Positions 9,403-23,892 of a stretch of DNA of 64,000 nucleotides are shown in pieces (position 1 is the stretch's first letter; each line of letters opens with the position of its first letter). The notes under the pieces are model-generated. The model saw only the letters and a list, made by a program, of their open reading frames with translations. It ran no database searches and was not told the DNA's origin. Both the position numbers and the translations under genes were made by a program. The DNA is from Myrica gale (Eukaryota; Streptophyta; Magnoliopsida; Fagales; Myricaceae): contig OZ005611.1 in NCBI GenBank assembly GCA_963930655.1, positions 6,269,501 through 6,333,500 on the forward strand, given 5' to 3'.

Positions 9403-10920
9403 TAAAAAAAAAGATTATATCTTATCATTCATTTGTTTTTGTTCTTAGCTCAATTGTCTTTTTTTTTTTCTTAGGTCATCTACAACACTTTTTTTTTTCT
9501 ATTTATGAGGCCTTGCTCAGGGTGAGGCTTGAGCTGGCCCTGCCACTTAGTAGACATGCTAAAGCTAGAAGACGCATAACTCATGTACTTAGTAAATAGA
9601 TCAACTCCACCTTTAGCAACACCATGAGATCTAGGAACGGATTTCTCACTAAGAGCTTATTTCCAAATTAATCTAATCCGACGGAAAGAATTTCATCTTA
9701 CAAATTTAAAAGCTCACAACAATGCATATCATTATAAAAAAAATACTGTAATTTTTATTATCAAAATCATTCATTAGATAATATAATTAAATATAGACTA
9801 TTAAACTTGCGAGAGGAAATCATCTTCGTCTAAACAGATTCGTTAGGAGATGAGCCTTAATTTATTTTTCTATATACTTTTCAGATAGGGACTCCGACGA
9901 CACGCTAAATCTACATATTCAGTGCCTTGTATTTTGCGGGTGCTTGCACGTGGGATGATTAGATCGAGCGTGACCTGAAGATGACAAACTAATCTTTTTT
10001 TCTTGGGACGATGACCAACTAACTAAAAACCAGACATGTGTGTTTGTATTCCGGGTATGCCCAAAACCAAAACAGGCGCTCGTTGTTTTGGACAATATTT
10101 AGCGGCAACATGTCTGCGTGATGTGCTCCCAAGGATTTTACTCTTCAGCTACTTGATGTTGCTCGCAGTCAAGCTCGCCTTTATGGGGCGTGTCGTTGCC
10201 ACCAGGCAATTGATGAATTTGAGATTTGGACCCCTACTGGCTGGCTGGCTACCAGATGGCCGACGCGTTTTCTGAGACTGATGCAGTAAGTGCGTCATAC
10301 GTAAGGATGGTTAGCGCCACTCCAATCCTGATGCGCCACATAAACTGCCACCAGCAGGTTACAGCAAAGCTTTGATAAAACAAAATTATGAAAAGACATG
10401 TGAAAGCTTTTGGGACCCGTTACGTGAGATTTAGAGATACTATCAACAGACACAATCTGCTAATTTCAATTTGTCAAAAAAAAAAAGAGAAACATAACCA
10501 TAACCATCGTGTAATTTCAGACATATTTGACAGCAAATCAGGATCAGATCAAGATTATCAATATTCGCAATGCAATCTGTATGATACAATTTAAAGGATC
10601 AAGACTATTTATATTTTCTACTCAAATCATGATGAGACAATTTTAATTATAGATGTATTATCTGACAACAGCTACTGATATTTTATATTTTTAAATAGAA
10701 AGATTTAAAAATAAGGAAATGATGAGAATTGATACTCCCCAATATTATGGATTATTTTATATAAAGCTTGCTATTTTCTTTGATTAGGGTGTTCCGAGTA
10801 ATGTATTGTCCTATAAACTTGGAATCCCTGTCTCTCCGCAGGCCTCTACTGACTAATTTACTATAATTATTAATTTTACAAATATGAAATAAAAATGTCA
10901 CTCAGATGCATATATATATA

Positions 10921-10978
10921 TACTCGGAAATTATCAGACTCTGACATATATAAATATGTCAGTGATAATTTCCGAGTA
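10921..10978. repeat. 58-bp near-perfect hairpin
   Basis: The outer 16-bp arms TACTCGGAAATTATCA and TGATAATTTCCGAGTA are perfectly complementary. Inside them is a 9-bp stem (CTGACATAT/ATATGTCAG) with a 4-base loop and one 4-base bulge on the 5' side. It is preceded by a TA microsatellite. It could be a tiny MITE or a small-RNA hairpin; there is no evidence of expression. Confidence 0.75.
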
Positions 10979-11436
10979 CAATTTGCAAAAGACAATTTTT
11001 TTTTACCTATTGAATAAAACTGGTATCGTGCTGGTGTGATCATTGAGGATAAGATATTCCTTATTTTACCTATTAAATAGGAATCCTGTTATATTAGGCT
11101 TATGAAATTAATTTGGTGACAGAAATCTGGGAGGAGGGGATGATAGAGCTTAGCTGGATCACAACACAGTGCACACGAGGCCAGTTCAGAAGCAGTTAGG
11201 CAGTCAGTCGGACGGATATCCCATCCCAACCTCCAGATTCGGGGCCATTATCCCTGCATTTTTTAAGGATATTGCAGGAGATGCAATTATTTAAATCTCC
11301 TTTATTCATTTTGAAGTTAACGGACGAGATTTCTACGCGCCATTGCAGCAAATCCAAGAAAAAAAACATTTTGAAATCTCGTCTGTTTTTACCAAATGAA
11401 CGGATGAGATTTAGAGAGTTGTATCTGCTGCGCATT

Positions 11437-11437
<1 letters not shown>

Positions 11438-11470
<33 letters not shown>
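11438..11470 (+). repeat. Run of 33 G
   Basis: Uninterrupted poly-G. Such runs are rare and prone to sequencing and assembly error, so the true length is uncertain. Confidence 0.85.
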
Positions 11471-11472
<2 letters not shown>

Positions 11473-12594
11473 TGTGCTCAGGTTGAGGCTGTTGGTATGC
11501 AGTCGGGCCACATGTTTGGTTGATGTCTCGTGGACCCCATCTTCCTCTCCCATCCTTTTCCCTCTATTTCGTTCGCGAGCAACCAACCCAGTGCCTACCC
11601 AATGCCTCGCGCCGTAAAGAAACTAACTGGGCACATCCATCCATGCGCTCTCTCTCGTAATCTCTCCGCTCAACGCGCGTTTCTTAAAACAATCAGGCTG
11701 ATTCCTCTTGTCAATGTGGCAGTTGGATATGTTATTATCATAATATATGATGCTCTTTTTTTTTTAAGAAAAAAAATTATACATGGATCAGAGGGTAGTC
11801 CGAGCATAGTTCTTGATTTTTGGGTAAATAGATATCTGGATTTACTTATGATCGTTAAGGGTTTTCCTTAACACTTTAACTAGGAAAAAAAATTAAAATT
11901 ATCCATATTCTTTCTATTGATACATGTAATAAAAAATATTGTGTTTCCTTTAATTACATGTTGTGCTCTAAATTACATATTTAGATTTAGCACGTCAGAT
12001 TATAATTCGACCGTCGGGTGATACGTGGTCTAGATTTCACACGATTTGAATGGCTTGAAAATACAAAAGACAAACGGGGAAAAAGCCAACTTTTAAAGGA
12101 GGAGCGGGCCCAGGTTCATTTGCTAGGAAATACAGGGTGGTTATGGGTGTTGGGCCGGATGGCCGACTCTCTCATTTGATCAATGACGGTGGTCACAAAG
12201 TGCCTTTTTAAGCCATTTCCATTGAAAGCGCAATCTTTGTTTTTGTTAGTTAATATTGATACTACGATGTGTCCAACAGTCCAAGCAAACAAAAGGAAAA
12301 CACTACGAGTAGAATAAAATCTCAGCTCAGACAAGAGAGAGAAAAAAAAAGACCAGAAAGGCTCCCCCACCCCCATTGATAGGGCAGTATTATTATGGAA
12401 ATCAATTTGAAATAAGGATATCAGTTATCACTTTTAACCTATTGAACTCTGTATTTATTAGATTTACTCTATTTTTTTATATTTTTAAAAAATTTAACGT
12501 CAAAATTATGACTCATCTTGTGATTTAATTCAAGGTACAAATCGGTTGATTTTAAAATTTTGACTAAATGGCACCTATGATCTCGGAGGTATTT

Positions 12595-13060
12595 GAAAGT
12601 TGCAATTGGATCTTCAAAAGATATAAATAGCCATCTAGCTCCCTAAAGTAATGGTTTCGTAAAAAAGAGGCATGTCCGTCCCTCCGCTAATAGTAAATGT
12701 TGACATGTGCATATTTTACTAAGTTTGAGATTTTGGAGTAACAATGTGAGGTAATTTGCAGGGATGGATAGAAAGAAAAACTTGGATGTTTTTTTTTCGT
12801 ATTTTGTAAACTTCACTGATATGACAAAGAAATGGCGTAAGTGACAAATTGGGCTAGCACTGACATGTGATTAGTGACTCGACGCTTTTAGATTGAGCAT
12901 GTGACGCAATTTGATTAGATTTGTGTGACATTAATTTGATATGTCATCATTTACTGCTAACAGAAAAAGGGGCAAAAGTGCTTGTTTTTTTCGAAATCAT
13001 TATGTCATATAGCTAAATGACTAATTTGTTGCTTGAAAGACCCCAATTAAAGTGCGTGTC
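12595..13060. mobile_element. Degenerate long-TIR MITE (Mutator-like)
   Basis: The left arm contains AGTTGCAATTGGATCTTC, ATAGCCATCTAGCT and AGTAAATGTTGACAT. The right arm carries the inverted counterparts in the same order (ATGTCATCATTTACT, ATAGCTAAATGACTAA, TTGTTGCTTGAAAGA). The arms are about 130-150 bp and diverged; the interior is non-coding. The ends and any target duplication are not resolved. Confidence 0.55.
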
Positions 13061-13898
13061 TTTAAAAAAATTATTAAATTTTTTGTTGATGTTAAAAAAA
13101 AATTAGTATTAAAATTGGTGAATGAGTGATAAAAGTAAAAATTAAATTTTGAAATGTATTTAATAAAAAAAAAATTAAATGCCAAACACACTATAAAACT
13201 TTCAAATAACTCTAGAGTCATGAGCTTAATTTTGCCTAAAATTTAGAGCATTCCTAGCAGCTTATTCAAATATGACTATTTACTTTAATAAAAAAGCGCA
13301 CTTCTCTATTTTAACTATCAATTTTTTAAAAACACCATCGGCCGCACTTCTCTATTTTAACCCTATACTTTTACTAATCCATTTAATATTATTTTTCAAA
13401 GATTTTTTTTATTTCTCTAAAAAAATCAGCCTGATTTTCGTATAACCATTGGCTGAAGCTCCATTAGAAATAGTGATTTCTTGCCCGCAACAGGGAAGCT
13501 TCAGTTGATGCTGGTTAAATTTTCTCAAATTTCATTTTCTGTCGAGTTTTTACCTTTGTATAACTTTTAAGTTGCTACTTTTTTCCCTGTGCATTTGTTC
13601 CCAATTGCACAATGTTTTTCCTTTTCTTGTTGACGTTATTTTTGCTTCTGCTCATCCGTGCATTACATATTCTTTGGAGATCAGTTTTGAAGAGTTCGAC
13701 AACAAGCTTCTCGAACCAAGTATTGATGGATCATAAATCAGTCGGAAAAGTTTATGTAAGCAGCTCACCACGCGAAGATACAAGCAATAAAAAATACTGT
13801 TTTTCTATTATTATAGTCAAGAAAAATTACGTTGTCCGTGGGAAGGAAATGATGCGCGAGATGACCCTTAAAACAGTGTTCAAGATAAAATCAGACCC

Positions 13899-13907
13899 TA
13901 TAAAAGG
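13899..13907 (+). promoter_or_regulatory. TATA box of XTH5
   Basis: TATAAAAGG lies 241 bases before the start codon and is followed by a pyrimidine-rich leader (CTCTCTCTCTCGCTCGCTC). A probable 5' UTR intron runs from a GTAATG donor near 13979 to a TTTTGTCATGTAG acceptor at 14143, leaving four bases before the ATG. Confidence 0.65.
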
Positions 13908-14147
13908 GGCTCCCCTCCTCCACTTTAACTCATCACATACTCACGAATCTCTCTCTCTCGCTCGCTCTGGCTATCAGGGTAATGCTCTAGAAGACTGGAC
14001 ACTAATTTTATTCCTTCGAGTGAATCGAGTCGATTGCTTCTTTTGTCGTGGGAAACCTTTGAGTCTGCTAATTTTTTTTTTTCTAACAAGACTTTGCCTT
14101 GGTCTTTTCTCTTGTCTTTCTTGTTTTCCCTTTTGTCATGTAGGATA

Positions 14148-16129
14148 ATGGCTTCTTATCTATCGACTCCGTTACTGTGTTTCCTATTCATTGTCTCCGG
14201 AGCCATGGGAGCTGCTCCAAGGAAACCCGTAGATGTACCATTCGGTAGGAACTACGTGCCCACTTGGGCTTTTGATCACATCAAGTACTTCAATGGAGGT
14301 TCTGAGATTCAGCTCCACCTCGACAAATACACAGGTAAAAAGAACTAGACGAAGTACTATTTGCCTCGTGAATAGAGCACCGATACCATCGTTTCCACTT
14401 TCCACACTATAAGATGTACTTGTACACGTTTTATCTTAGCTGTTGTCTCTCATTTTCTCCTCACACTATTTATGGGTTTGATGTGGTAAAGGTACTGGTT
14501 TCCAATCCAAGGGTTCGTACTTGTTCGGTCACTTCAGTATGCAAATCAAGTTGGTTCCTGGTGATTCTGCTGGAACTGTTACTGCCTTCTATGTGAGTGA
14601 TTTGGATCCCATTTGTAACCCATTTTTCAGCACTCAGGTTTTAACACATCGGTGGCCTTCAACAGTAGCAGAGATTTTTACGCTCATTTTGGGTTTTCAA
14701 TAGTGCTAATCTTGATTGTTTTGCACTTGTGCTGCAGCTATCATCTCAAAACTCAGAGCACGATGAAATAGACTTCGAGTTCCTGGGGAACAGAACTGGG
14801 CAGCCTTACATTTTGCAGACAAATGTCTTCACAGGAGGAAAGGGGGACAGAGAACAGAGGATTTTTCTCTGGTTCGACCCAACCACAGGCTACCACTCCT
14901 ACTCCGTTCTCTGGAATCTGTATATGATTGTGTAAGTTCCTCTTTCTCTTTCTCTTTCTTCCTTCTCTCTCGCTGCATTTTGTTTATAAACTAGCATATC
15001 AGTTCTTTTGCGATGCTGCTGCTAGTAGTACCTAAGCATTCATAAAGCAAAATAGATAAGTAAATAGAGCATAGATAAAGTGGCCTCAATAAATCTGCCG
15101 CACACATCCTCTCCTCAGTCCTTGTTTGATCATTTTTGGTCTTGCTCTTTGGATTAATTTTTTCTTAAAATGTTCGCTGCTTTATTTGGGTTTTGTATTT
15201 TTTCATTAAATAATAATAAATATTTATAAAATCAAATTATGAGAAAATATTTTTCTATGACCGCATAAATTCGCTGAAAAGAACAAAATTACTTCGAAAT
15301 GAGTCCCCCCCCCAAATCAGTGGTCCCAGCCTTGACAATATAATATATTTATTTGTTCCATAAAGTGGAACTCGTATAGGCATCTAGTCGGTGGCCGCAA
15401 TCAGAGGATGCAGCTCGCAGATGTCTACACTGTACTCAGGATTTTCCGACAAATAAATAACATAAAATCAAATAAAGTAGCAACTAATGAAATCGTAGTG
15501 TCCCATTATTGTCAACTTTGGTCAGCAGGAACGAGGCTTGGTTTCTTGGGTGTTTTTTCAAACTGAGTGATGCCGACAAAACTTTTCAACATCATAGTAC
15601 TTTGGAATTGGGACGCACTTTTTCAAAACCAGAAAAAATAATTTGCTCTTTTATGGACACTGGGGAATGGGTGGTAACACCAGCAACTAGAGCTGTATGC
15701 ATTATATGGTTGACTGTGCATCTTGTCAGATTCTTTGTGGACGACGTTCCGATACGGGTGTTCAAGAACAGCAAGGATTTGGGAGTGAAATTCCCATTCA
15801 ACCAACCAATGAAGATCTACTCCAGCCTATGGAACGCGGACGACTGGGCCACAAGGGGTGGGCTTGAGAAGACAGACTGGTCCAAGGCCCCCTTTATCGC
15901 CTCCTACAAGAGCTTCCACATCGACGGTTGCGAGGCCTCTGTCCAGGCCAAGTTCTGCGACACCCAGGGCAAGCGGTGGTGGGACCAGAAGGAGTTCCAA
16001 GACCTTGACGCTTATCAGTACAGGCGCCTCCTGTGGGTCCGCACCAAATACACCATCTACAACTACTGCACTGATAGGGTCCGATACCCTGTCCTCCCAG
16101 TAGAGTGCAAGCGAGACAGAGACATATGA
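14148..16129 (+). CDS. XTH5: Xyloglucan endotransglucosylase/hydrolase, XTH5 type
   Basis: Four exons (14148-14334, 14492-14592, 14738-14931, 15730-16129) join in frame to 293 residues, the usual length for this subgroup. The enzyme is secreted and cuts and religates xyloglucan in the cell wall (GH16). The protein starts with a signal peptide (about residues 1-21, ending SGAMGA). [18 protein letters not shown] identifies the XTH4/XTH5 group. The catalytic motif [10 protein letters not shown] is at residues 104-113, with nucleophile E106 and acid/base E110, followed by the conserved N-glycosylation site N114-R-T. The C-terminal XET domain has paired cysteines (in [24 protein letters not shown] and PVECKRD). 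Nothing is broken. Intron 3 is much longer than the others (798 bp). XTH5 as against XTH4 is a judgement from remembered sequences. Confidence 0.93.
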
Positions 16130-17692
16130 TTCACTGATACTACTGCCATACTTCATTTGTTTATCATATAAACTAATGAGTCTTTATCTCAGAAGACCTT
16201 TCCTAAAATACTCTAGAGATCTTTCAGCGTGAAGTGGGGGGAGATTTCCCTTCTATTCGTTATTGTCCAACATGTTCCCACTGTCATTATCCTCTGGGTC
16301 TGGGTGCCTCATTTCCGAATTGTTGTTGTTGTTTAATATGGTGCTGTTTATCGTTTTATCAGTTCTTGTACTTTCCTTGAAGCTATTATTACAGCAATAT
16401 TATCTCCAAATTATAATAGTAATTTACTAGAAAAGGCTTTGCATCTTGTGCCTCGTATATGAGACTCGTGTTCACATGCTTGGCCTATTAGGTTAATGCT
16501 TTATACTGATGCATTTTTTAGATACACGAGAAAGTGCGCAGTTTGCATGTGCTTCAATCAGGACACTTAAATTTTTGTCCTGCTTCTGTTTCCCATCTTT
16601 ATACGAGTTTCAAATTTTAATTAAAGCTCGAAAAGATTAGGAATTCCTTTAGCTTCTACAGTTTTATGTACTCCAGAGGAGGATTGGTGTGTGCACTAAC
16701 TAGAAAGAAGAGAACAGAGACACCGGGTTTGCTTTGGGCGGAGACACTGTAGCCTGACTTCTTGAAAGAGAGCTTAGAGAGGCATACCAATTCCAATTAC
16801 TGCTGAAATTCCAACCATCTAGATTTGACCTGTTACTTTAGTGAAAATGACTTTTGAAGCTAAATAAAGGTTCAAAATGATGTTGGACGGTTTTGTGCCA
16901 TTAGTGTAGCGGTTGTGGAATGGACTAGTTGTTAGTTTTATAAGTGTGAAGAAAAACTTCTCACTTCTTGAACTACTAGAATGTCCAAACCACTCAACAA
17001 GTGGAATTAATTATACTTTAAATATGAGGCTATTGTAGTCTAAGTTCTTGTGATTTTGACTTGCCATGATTTGCTTTGGTTTGTTTCCTTATATCTTCTG
17101 ATGATGCCGAATATCACAAAGGGTTGGAAACGATTAGACCTGAAAAGGAAGAACTCAAGGGTGGCATCGAATGAGGAGTCTCAGGTGTCAAAGTTAGATC
17201 TAAAAAAGTCTTTAGGTCTAGAGAAACGTTTAAACATGAAAAGAATTGGAGGGGTACCTTGTTTTTCTAGGTGAAAGGAGATTACAGTCCTATTAGGAGT
17301 TTATTATCAAAAAAATTAAGTCTTGGAATCACATTGTCAGTGTTAGAGCTTCCGATCATACACTCTCCTCGGGTGCTCGACTAGGAGTCTAAACCCTCGA
17401 TGAGTCCTTATTAAGGATTAAGCAGTTGGGCAGAGCATCCGGCAACATATTAGGTTAAGGGTGATCAGGTCTGATTTGGACCTAACAACTTATGGGCATC
17501 CACCTTCATATATAAACAGTAGAACTTGAAAGCAGGCTGGTTCAAAATAAGCAATTTCTAACTTTTAGGGACTATGCGGAATCAACAAAGATTTGATGCT
17601 TCTATTTTTAGGCATTATAAAATGAATATCGCAACTTTGAGGGAAGTTCTACGTCTGGATAGTTCTGGCAACATATATCTATTTTCAGACTC
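16130..17692. other. 3' flank of XTH5 and unassigned sequence
   Basis: The first 250 bases are 3' UTR of XTH5. The rest contains no gene I recognise. The frame at 17050-17274 is lysine- and arginine-rich, with no family resemblance and no splice context. CATATATAAACAG near 17507 resembles a TATA box with no gene behind it, so an old LTR or MITE remnant is possible but unproven. Confidence 0.4.
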
Positions 17693-19841
17693 AATACGTT
17701 TAAAACAAGTGCTGACGACTTACTATTTTTTGCCAAGGCCACTGTGAGAGAAGCGGAAAATCTGGATGCATGCTTGACTAAGTATATTGGCTGGTCAGGT
17801 CAGAAAATAAATTGCTCAAAGTCTTCCATTCACTTCAGTAAAAAATTTCAAGGCCCTCCAGCAAGGAAGATTATGGATCAATTGAATCTGAAATGTCTCC
17901 CACTAAAAGCGAAACACTTAGGCCTTCCTTTACTCATTCCAAGATCCAGGAAACATGTTGTGGAGGACCTCAAAGACAAGTTGCTTTCTAAAATATCGGG
18001 ATGGAAGTCAAAAGCTCCTTCCCCAAGCGGGAAGAACTACCTTGATCCGGACTGTGGCAACGACGATACCAGCTTATCCCCTTAGCTTTTTCTTTATGCC
18101 TCAATCCGTTCACAAGGATTTGGATATTGCTATGAAGAACTTTTGGTAGGGCTTTCCACCGGACAAGAAACATAACCTGACATTGAAGGCGTGGAGTCAA
18201 ATTTGCACTCCAAAGTTTATGGGAGGTTTGGGCTTGAGGATGATGAATGATGTGAATATGGCTTTGGTTGCGAAATTAGGTTGGCAAGTTCTCACCAAAT
18301 CTGATTGCTTATGGGTAACTCTTCTTCAAGCCAAATACATCAAACAAGGGGATTTGTGGTTTTCTCGTCTGGTCCAAATCGGCCATGGATTTGGAAAGGG
18401 ATTTTACGATTCAAAGATGCTCTCAAAGTAGTGTTTTGCTATTCAATTGGTAATGGTGTCAATATCTCTGTTTGGAAGCAGCCATGGATCCCTTCAATGC
18501 CAAAGTTCCAGCCAACTCCAAAAGTCTCTTCTATGTCTCTGGATGAAGACCGGAAAGTAAGTGCTTTGATTTTGCAAGACTTAAGATGTTGGGATTTACC
18601 TAAGCTAGTGAAGCTGTTTGATGTAACTTCGGTAAATGCTATAAAAAAATTGCAGCTGCCAAGTGAGTGTGGTCCTAATGGGATGTTGTGGACTTTGGAA
18701 GGATCGAGAGTTTTTACCCCCAAGTCCATGTACAGAAGCATTGTGTTGCGAAGATCGTCTTTGGTTGGAGGTACAAATAGTAATTTTTGGAAGGATCTTT
18801 GGAAATAAATATTCATGAACGCCTAAAATTCTTTCTCTGGAAGATGCTCCATGATATTTTACCAACAAGAGAACGAATTGGTAGACAAATGAGGGAGTTT
18901 GATTCTGCTCTTATGACATGTGTACTTTGTAAAGCCCTCATTGAATTAGTTCGGCATCTTATGCTGAATTGTTGTTTTTCTTCTATACTCTGGAGGGAGT
19001 AACCTTGGCCTCTTCATCTTCATGCTCTTAGGGAGATTTCGTTGGTGGAGTGGATAAAAATCATTCTTCGTCCATATCTTTTATACATGCCAGTTGGGGA
19101 CACGCACCGGTTTCAACTCTTTGCATTCGTTGCCATGGACTTGTTATGGTTCAATAGAAATTTGGCTGCTCATGGGAAAATCTTTTGGGAACCGCTTGCT
19201 TTTGTATCTATGGTTAAGAAAGTTAGCAAAGAACATGCTGATGCTTGGGGAAGGAAGGAAGAGATTGGCAGAATTCCTCGTTGGGCTCCTCCTATTCATC
19301 CGTCGATTAAAGTTAATGTTGATGCTTCAATCCAAAACTCCTTTGCTATTGCAGCAGCAATTTTTCAAGATTTCTGTGGCAATGTTTGCAGTGCAGCAGC
19401 AGTGAAACTGGACATTATGGAACCGGTTGAGGCTGAAGCTGAAGTTGCCCACCTTACTGTTTTGGAGGCTAAGAAGAGAGGCTATTCTGACATAATTTTG
19501 GAAGGTGATTCGTCTGTGATTATTGATGCTATCAACAGATTTCCTAGACGCGTGGAGTGGCGGATTCATGAGATAGTTGGAGATATTAATCGGCAACTCC
19601 ACTGGTTTGTTAAATGCAAAGTGACTCATGTCCATAAAGGTGCCAACAATGTAGCGCACCAATTGGCTCGTTGGGCTGCCTCTAGAGTTCTTTCTAGAGG
19701 CTACCCCTTTGTTCCAGAGCAATTAGATACTCTCACTTGGTTCTATGCTGGGGTAGATCCTCCTTGATTGTTTCTAGTTTTGCTGTTTGAATAAAATTTC
19801 AGGCATAGGTCATTTTGATAAAAAAAAAAAAATACGTTTAA
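17693..19841 (+). mobile_element. 5'-truncated L1-type LINE with RNase H domain
   Basis: The insert body is 17704-19830. It ends in an A-tail (19819-19830) and is flanked by an 11-bp direct repeat, AATACGTTTAA (17693-17703 and 19831-19841), the target duplication. Truncation falls inside the reverse transcriptase: the first readable motif is ADDLLFF (the catalytic A/YxDD), followed by the GQKINCSKS thumb block. Next come a zinc-binding RT segment (DILPTRERIG, then CVLC and an H/C pair) and a C-terminal RNase H of the plant LINE type at 19042-19767, with VNVDAS, EAEAEVAHL, LEGDSSVI and NNVAHQLARWA. Reading requires several frame changes (for example about 18010 and 18430) and contains stops (for example 18147-18149, where TAG replaces a Trp codon), so it is dead. 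The intact RNase H frame (241 codons) suggests moderate age. Confidence 0.92.
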
Positions 19842-20492
19842 CGCAGGATTTCCTTAAACTTTGTGAACTTCTTGTATCATAATCCATCACGAAGATACAC
19901 GTATTAATTATGGGAGCGTTAATTACGTGTTTTAAACTATTAAGTTTGCCGATAGACAAAGTAGTTAGCGTCTGTAATAGGCGAAGAAGCCGGAGTATCT
20001 ATTTCCTTAATGCCATGAAGTACTCCTCGGGATCCTGAAGGTTCAGAACAACGCATCTAGAAGTTATTTCCAATCCATTTGACCTATTTCAGAAGCTCTC
20101 AGATCCGAAAGCTTGACTCCAACTATCCAACAACTTTAGCAAGCCTTACATAGAATGATTTAGCCCTTTTTGGAAACTTGCGTCTCAGGGATCTAAACTC
20201 ACATATCAAGGTTTAGAATTCTGTCACTGGTGTGGAACCCACATTGTGTTGTTTTTTACCTGGAGTTCAGTTAAAAATTGCGTATCAGCTTCTTGTTCTG
20301 TTGATGCTCACTGAATATTTGAACTGTGATGCTGCTGGCACTTGATATCTGATTGTTGGGAGAATGAAATTACATACTCAACCCCCAAAACACACACACA
20401 CGGTTCTGTTCATATCTGATTACAGATCTTCAAGAAATCTACAAGAAAACTGGGAGAGAAGTTCCTTGAAATTCAGCAGGGTAATTAAGCTC
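19842..20492. other. Spacer between LINE and GAPA 3' end
   Basis: No gene. The part next to 20492 is probably GAPA 3' UTR (minus strand). There is a short AC microsatellite at about 20391-20401. Confidence 0.5.
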
Positions 20493-23118
<2,626 letters not shown>

Positions 23119-23892
23119 GATTGCTTACAACCCGCAGCAGCACAGCTCAAGTGGCAAATGTGAGTTCAAAATTCCGAGCTGGAGGGTAGATAATATGGAG
23201 AGGATGAGATTATCGATAGCCTCACGTTCAACTTATGGCTGTGGTTGAGAATGTTTTTCCTTTCCACCTCCATAATGAATTATATGATTCACGGCCACCC
23301 CTTGCAACTGTCTTATCACCCCAAGTCCCATGCCAAAATCATCGATTTTCTGGGTTGGGCCTACACGCCCACTAGAAGAACCACAGCTAACTTTAAGCTG
23401 GAATTGACTGATTGGTCTTTTATAGGATGGGCCTTAAAGCCCACATTAAACAGTAGGAATTAGGGGAAGAAGAGAAAGCCCTAGGATTATGTTAGTTTCC
23501 TACAATTTTTTCAGAATTCAAATACGTTCACAAAATTACCACTGAACATATTCATAATTCAAACACTAACACCAATACATTTTATACAATTTTCAACAAC
23601 TTTTTACTTTTTTATTCAATATAAATTTCCTATCTCTATATTTTTTCACATAACTCCAATACTTTTTTTATTAAACAATTACATCAAATCATTTCTCTCT
23701 CCAATTTACACAAACACCAATAAAACAATATTCTACATAAATATGCACATATTCTTTAAAATCCTACAATTTTTATCCAAACCGAACATAAATAGCACGT
23801 TAGACGTTAATTTGGGTGTAAAAAAAGAAGAAGGAAACAACAGACAAAAACAGGGAAGAGACGAAAGGCTGCGTAACTGTGTTTAGGACCAT
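23119..23892. other. GAPA promoter and AT-rich flank
   Basis: Bases 23119 to about 23400 should hold the GAPA 5' UTR and promoter (minus strand). The remainder to about 23790 is A/T-rich with phrases such as CTCCAATACTTTTTTTATTA that recur near 35900, suggesting a shared MITE relic. No gene. Confidence 0.45.

Larger units (their letters stand above)
8599..9542. mobile_element. Non-autonomous hAT element with two nested insertions
   Basis: The left end CAGGGCCGGCTC and the right end GAGCTGGCCCTG form the short terminal inverted repeat typical of plant hAT elements. Flanking 8-mers CCTCTTTG (8591-8598) and CCACTTAG (9543-9550) agree at six of eight positions, as expected for an aged 8-bp target duplication. 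No transposase is present. The interior is split by an inverted-repeat MITE (about 8735-9060) and a SINE-like insert (about 9280-9402), so the hAT insertion is the oldest of the three. Confidence 0.75.
9543..13898. other. Long intergenic region upstream of XTH5
   Basis: No gene supported over 4.3 kb. Open frames here are short, without family motifs, and often run through homopolymers. Identifiable items are a 58-bp hairpin (10921-10978), a 33-base G run (11438-11470) and an inverted-repeat MITE (about 12595-13060). The segment from about 13240 to 13480 begins with GAGCATTCCTAGCAGC and may be a further MITE relic. The last few hundred bases should hold the XTH5 promoter. Confidence 0.5.

Noticed and set aside
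13612-14147. 178-codon frame upstream of XTH5.
   Set aside because: It runs through the TATA box and 5' leader, is low-complexity hydrophobic sequence and matches no family.
15509-15729. N-terminal extension of the open frame before XTH5 exon 4.
   Set aside because: It is intron sequence: the GTCAG acceptor at 15729 restores the family sequence exactly.
17050-17274. 74-codon lysine-rich frame.
   Set aside because: No domain, no splice context and no neighbour support; likely chance.
17281-17530. Possible solo LTR with a TATA-like CATATATAAACAG.
   Set aside because: No TG...CA borders with a 5-bp duplication and no second copy in the window.
23119-23248. Open frame 22991-23248 on the plus strand, basic N-terminus.
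   Set aside because: It is the reverse strand of GAPA exon 1 and its 5' UTR.
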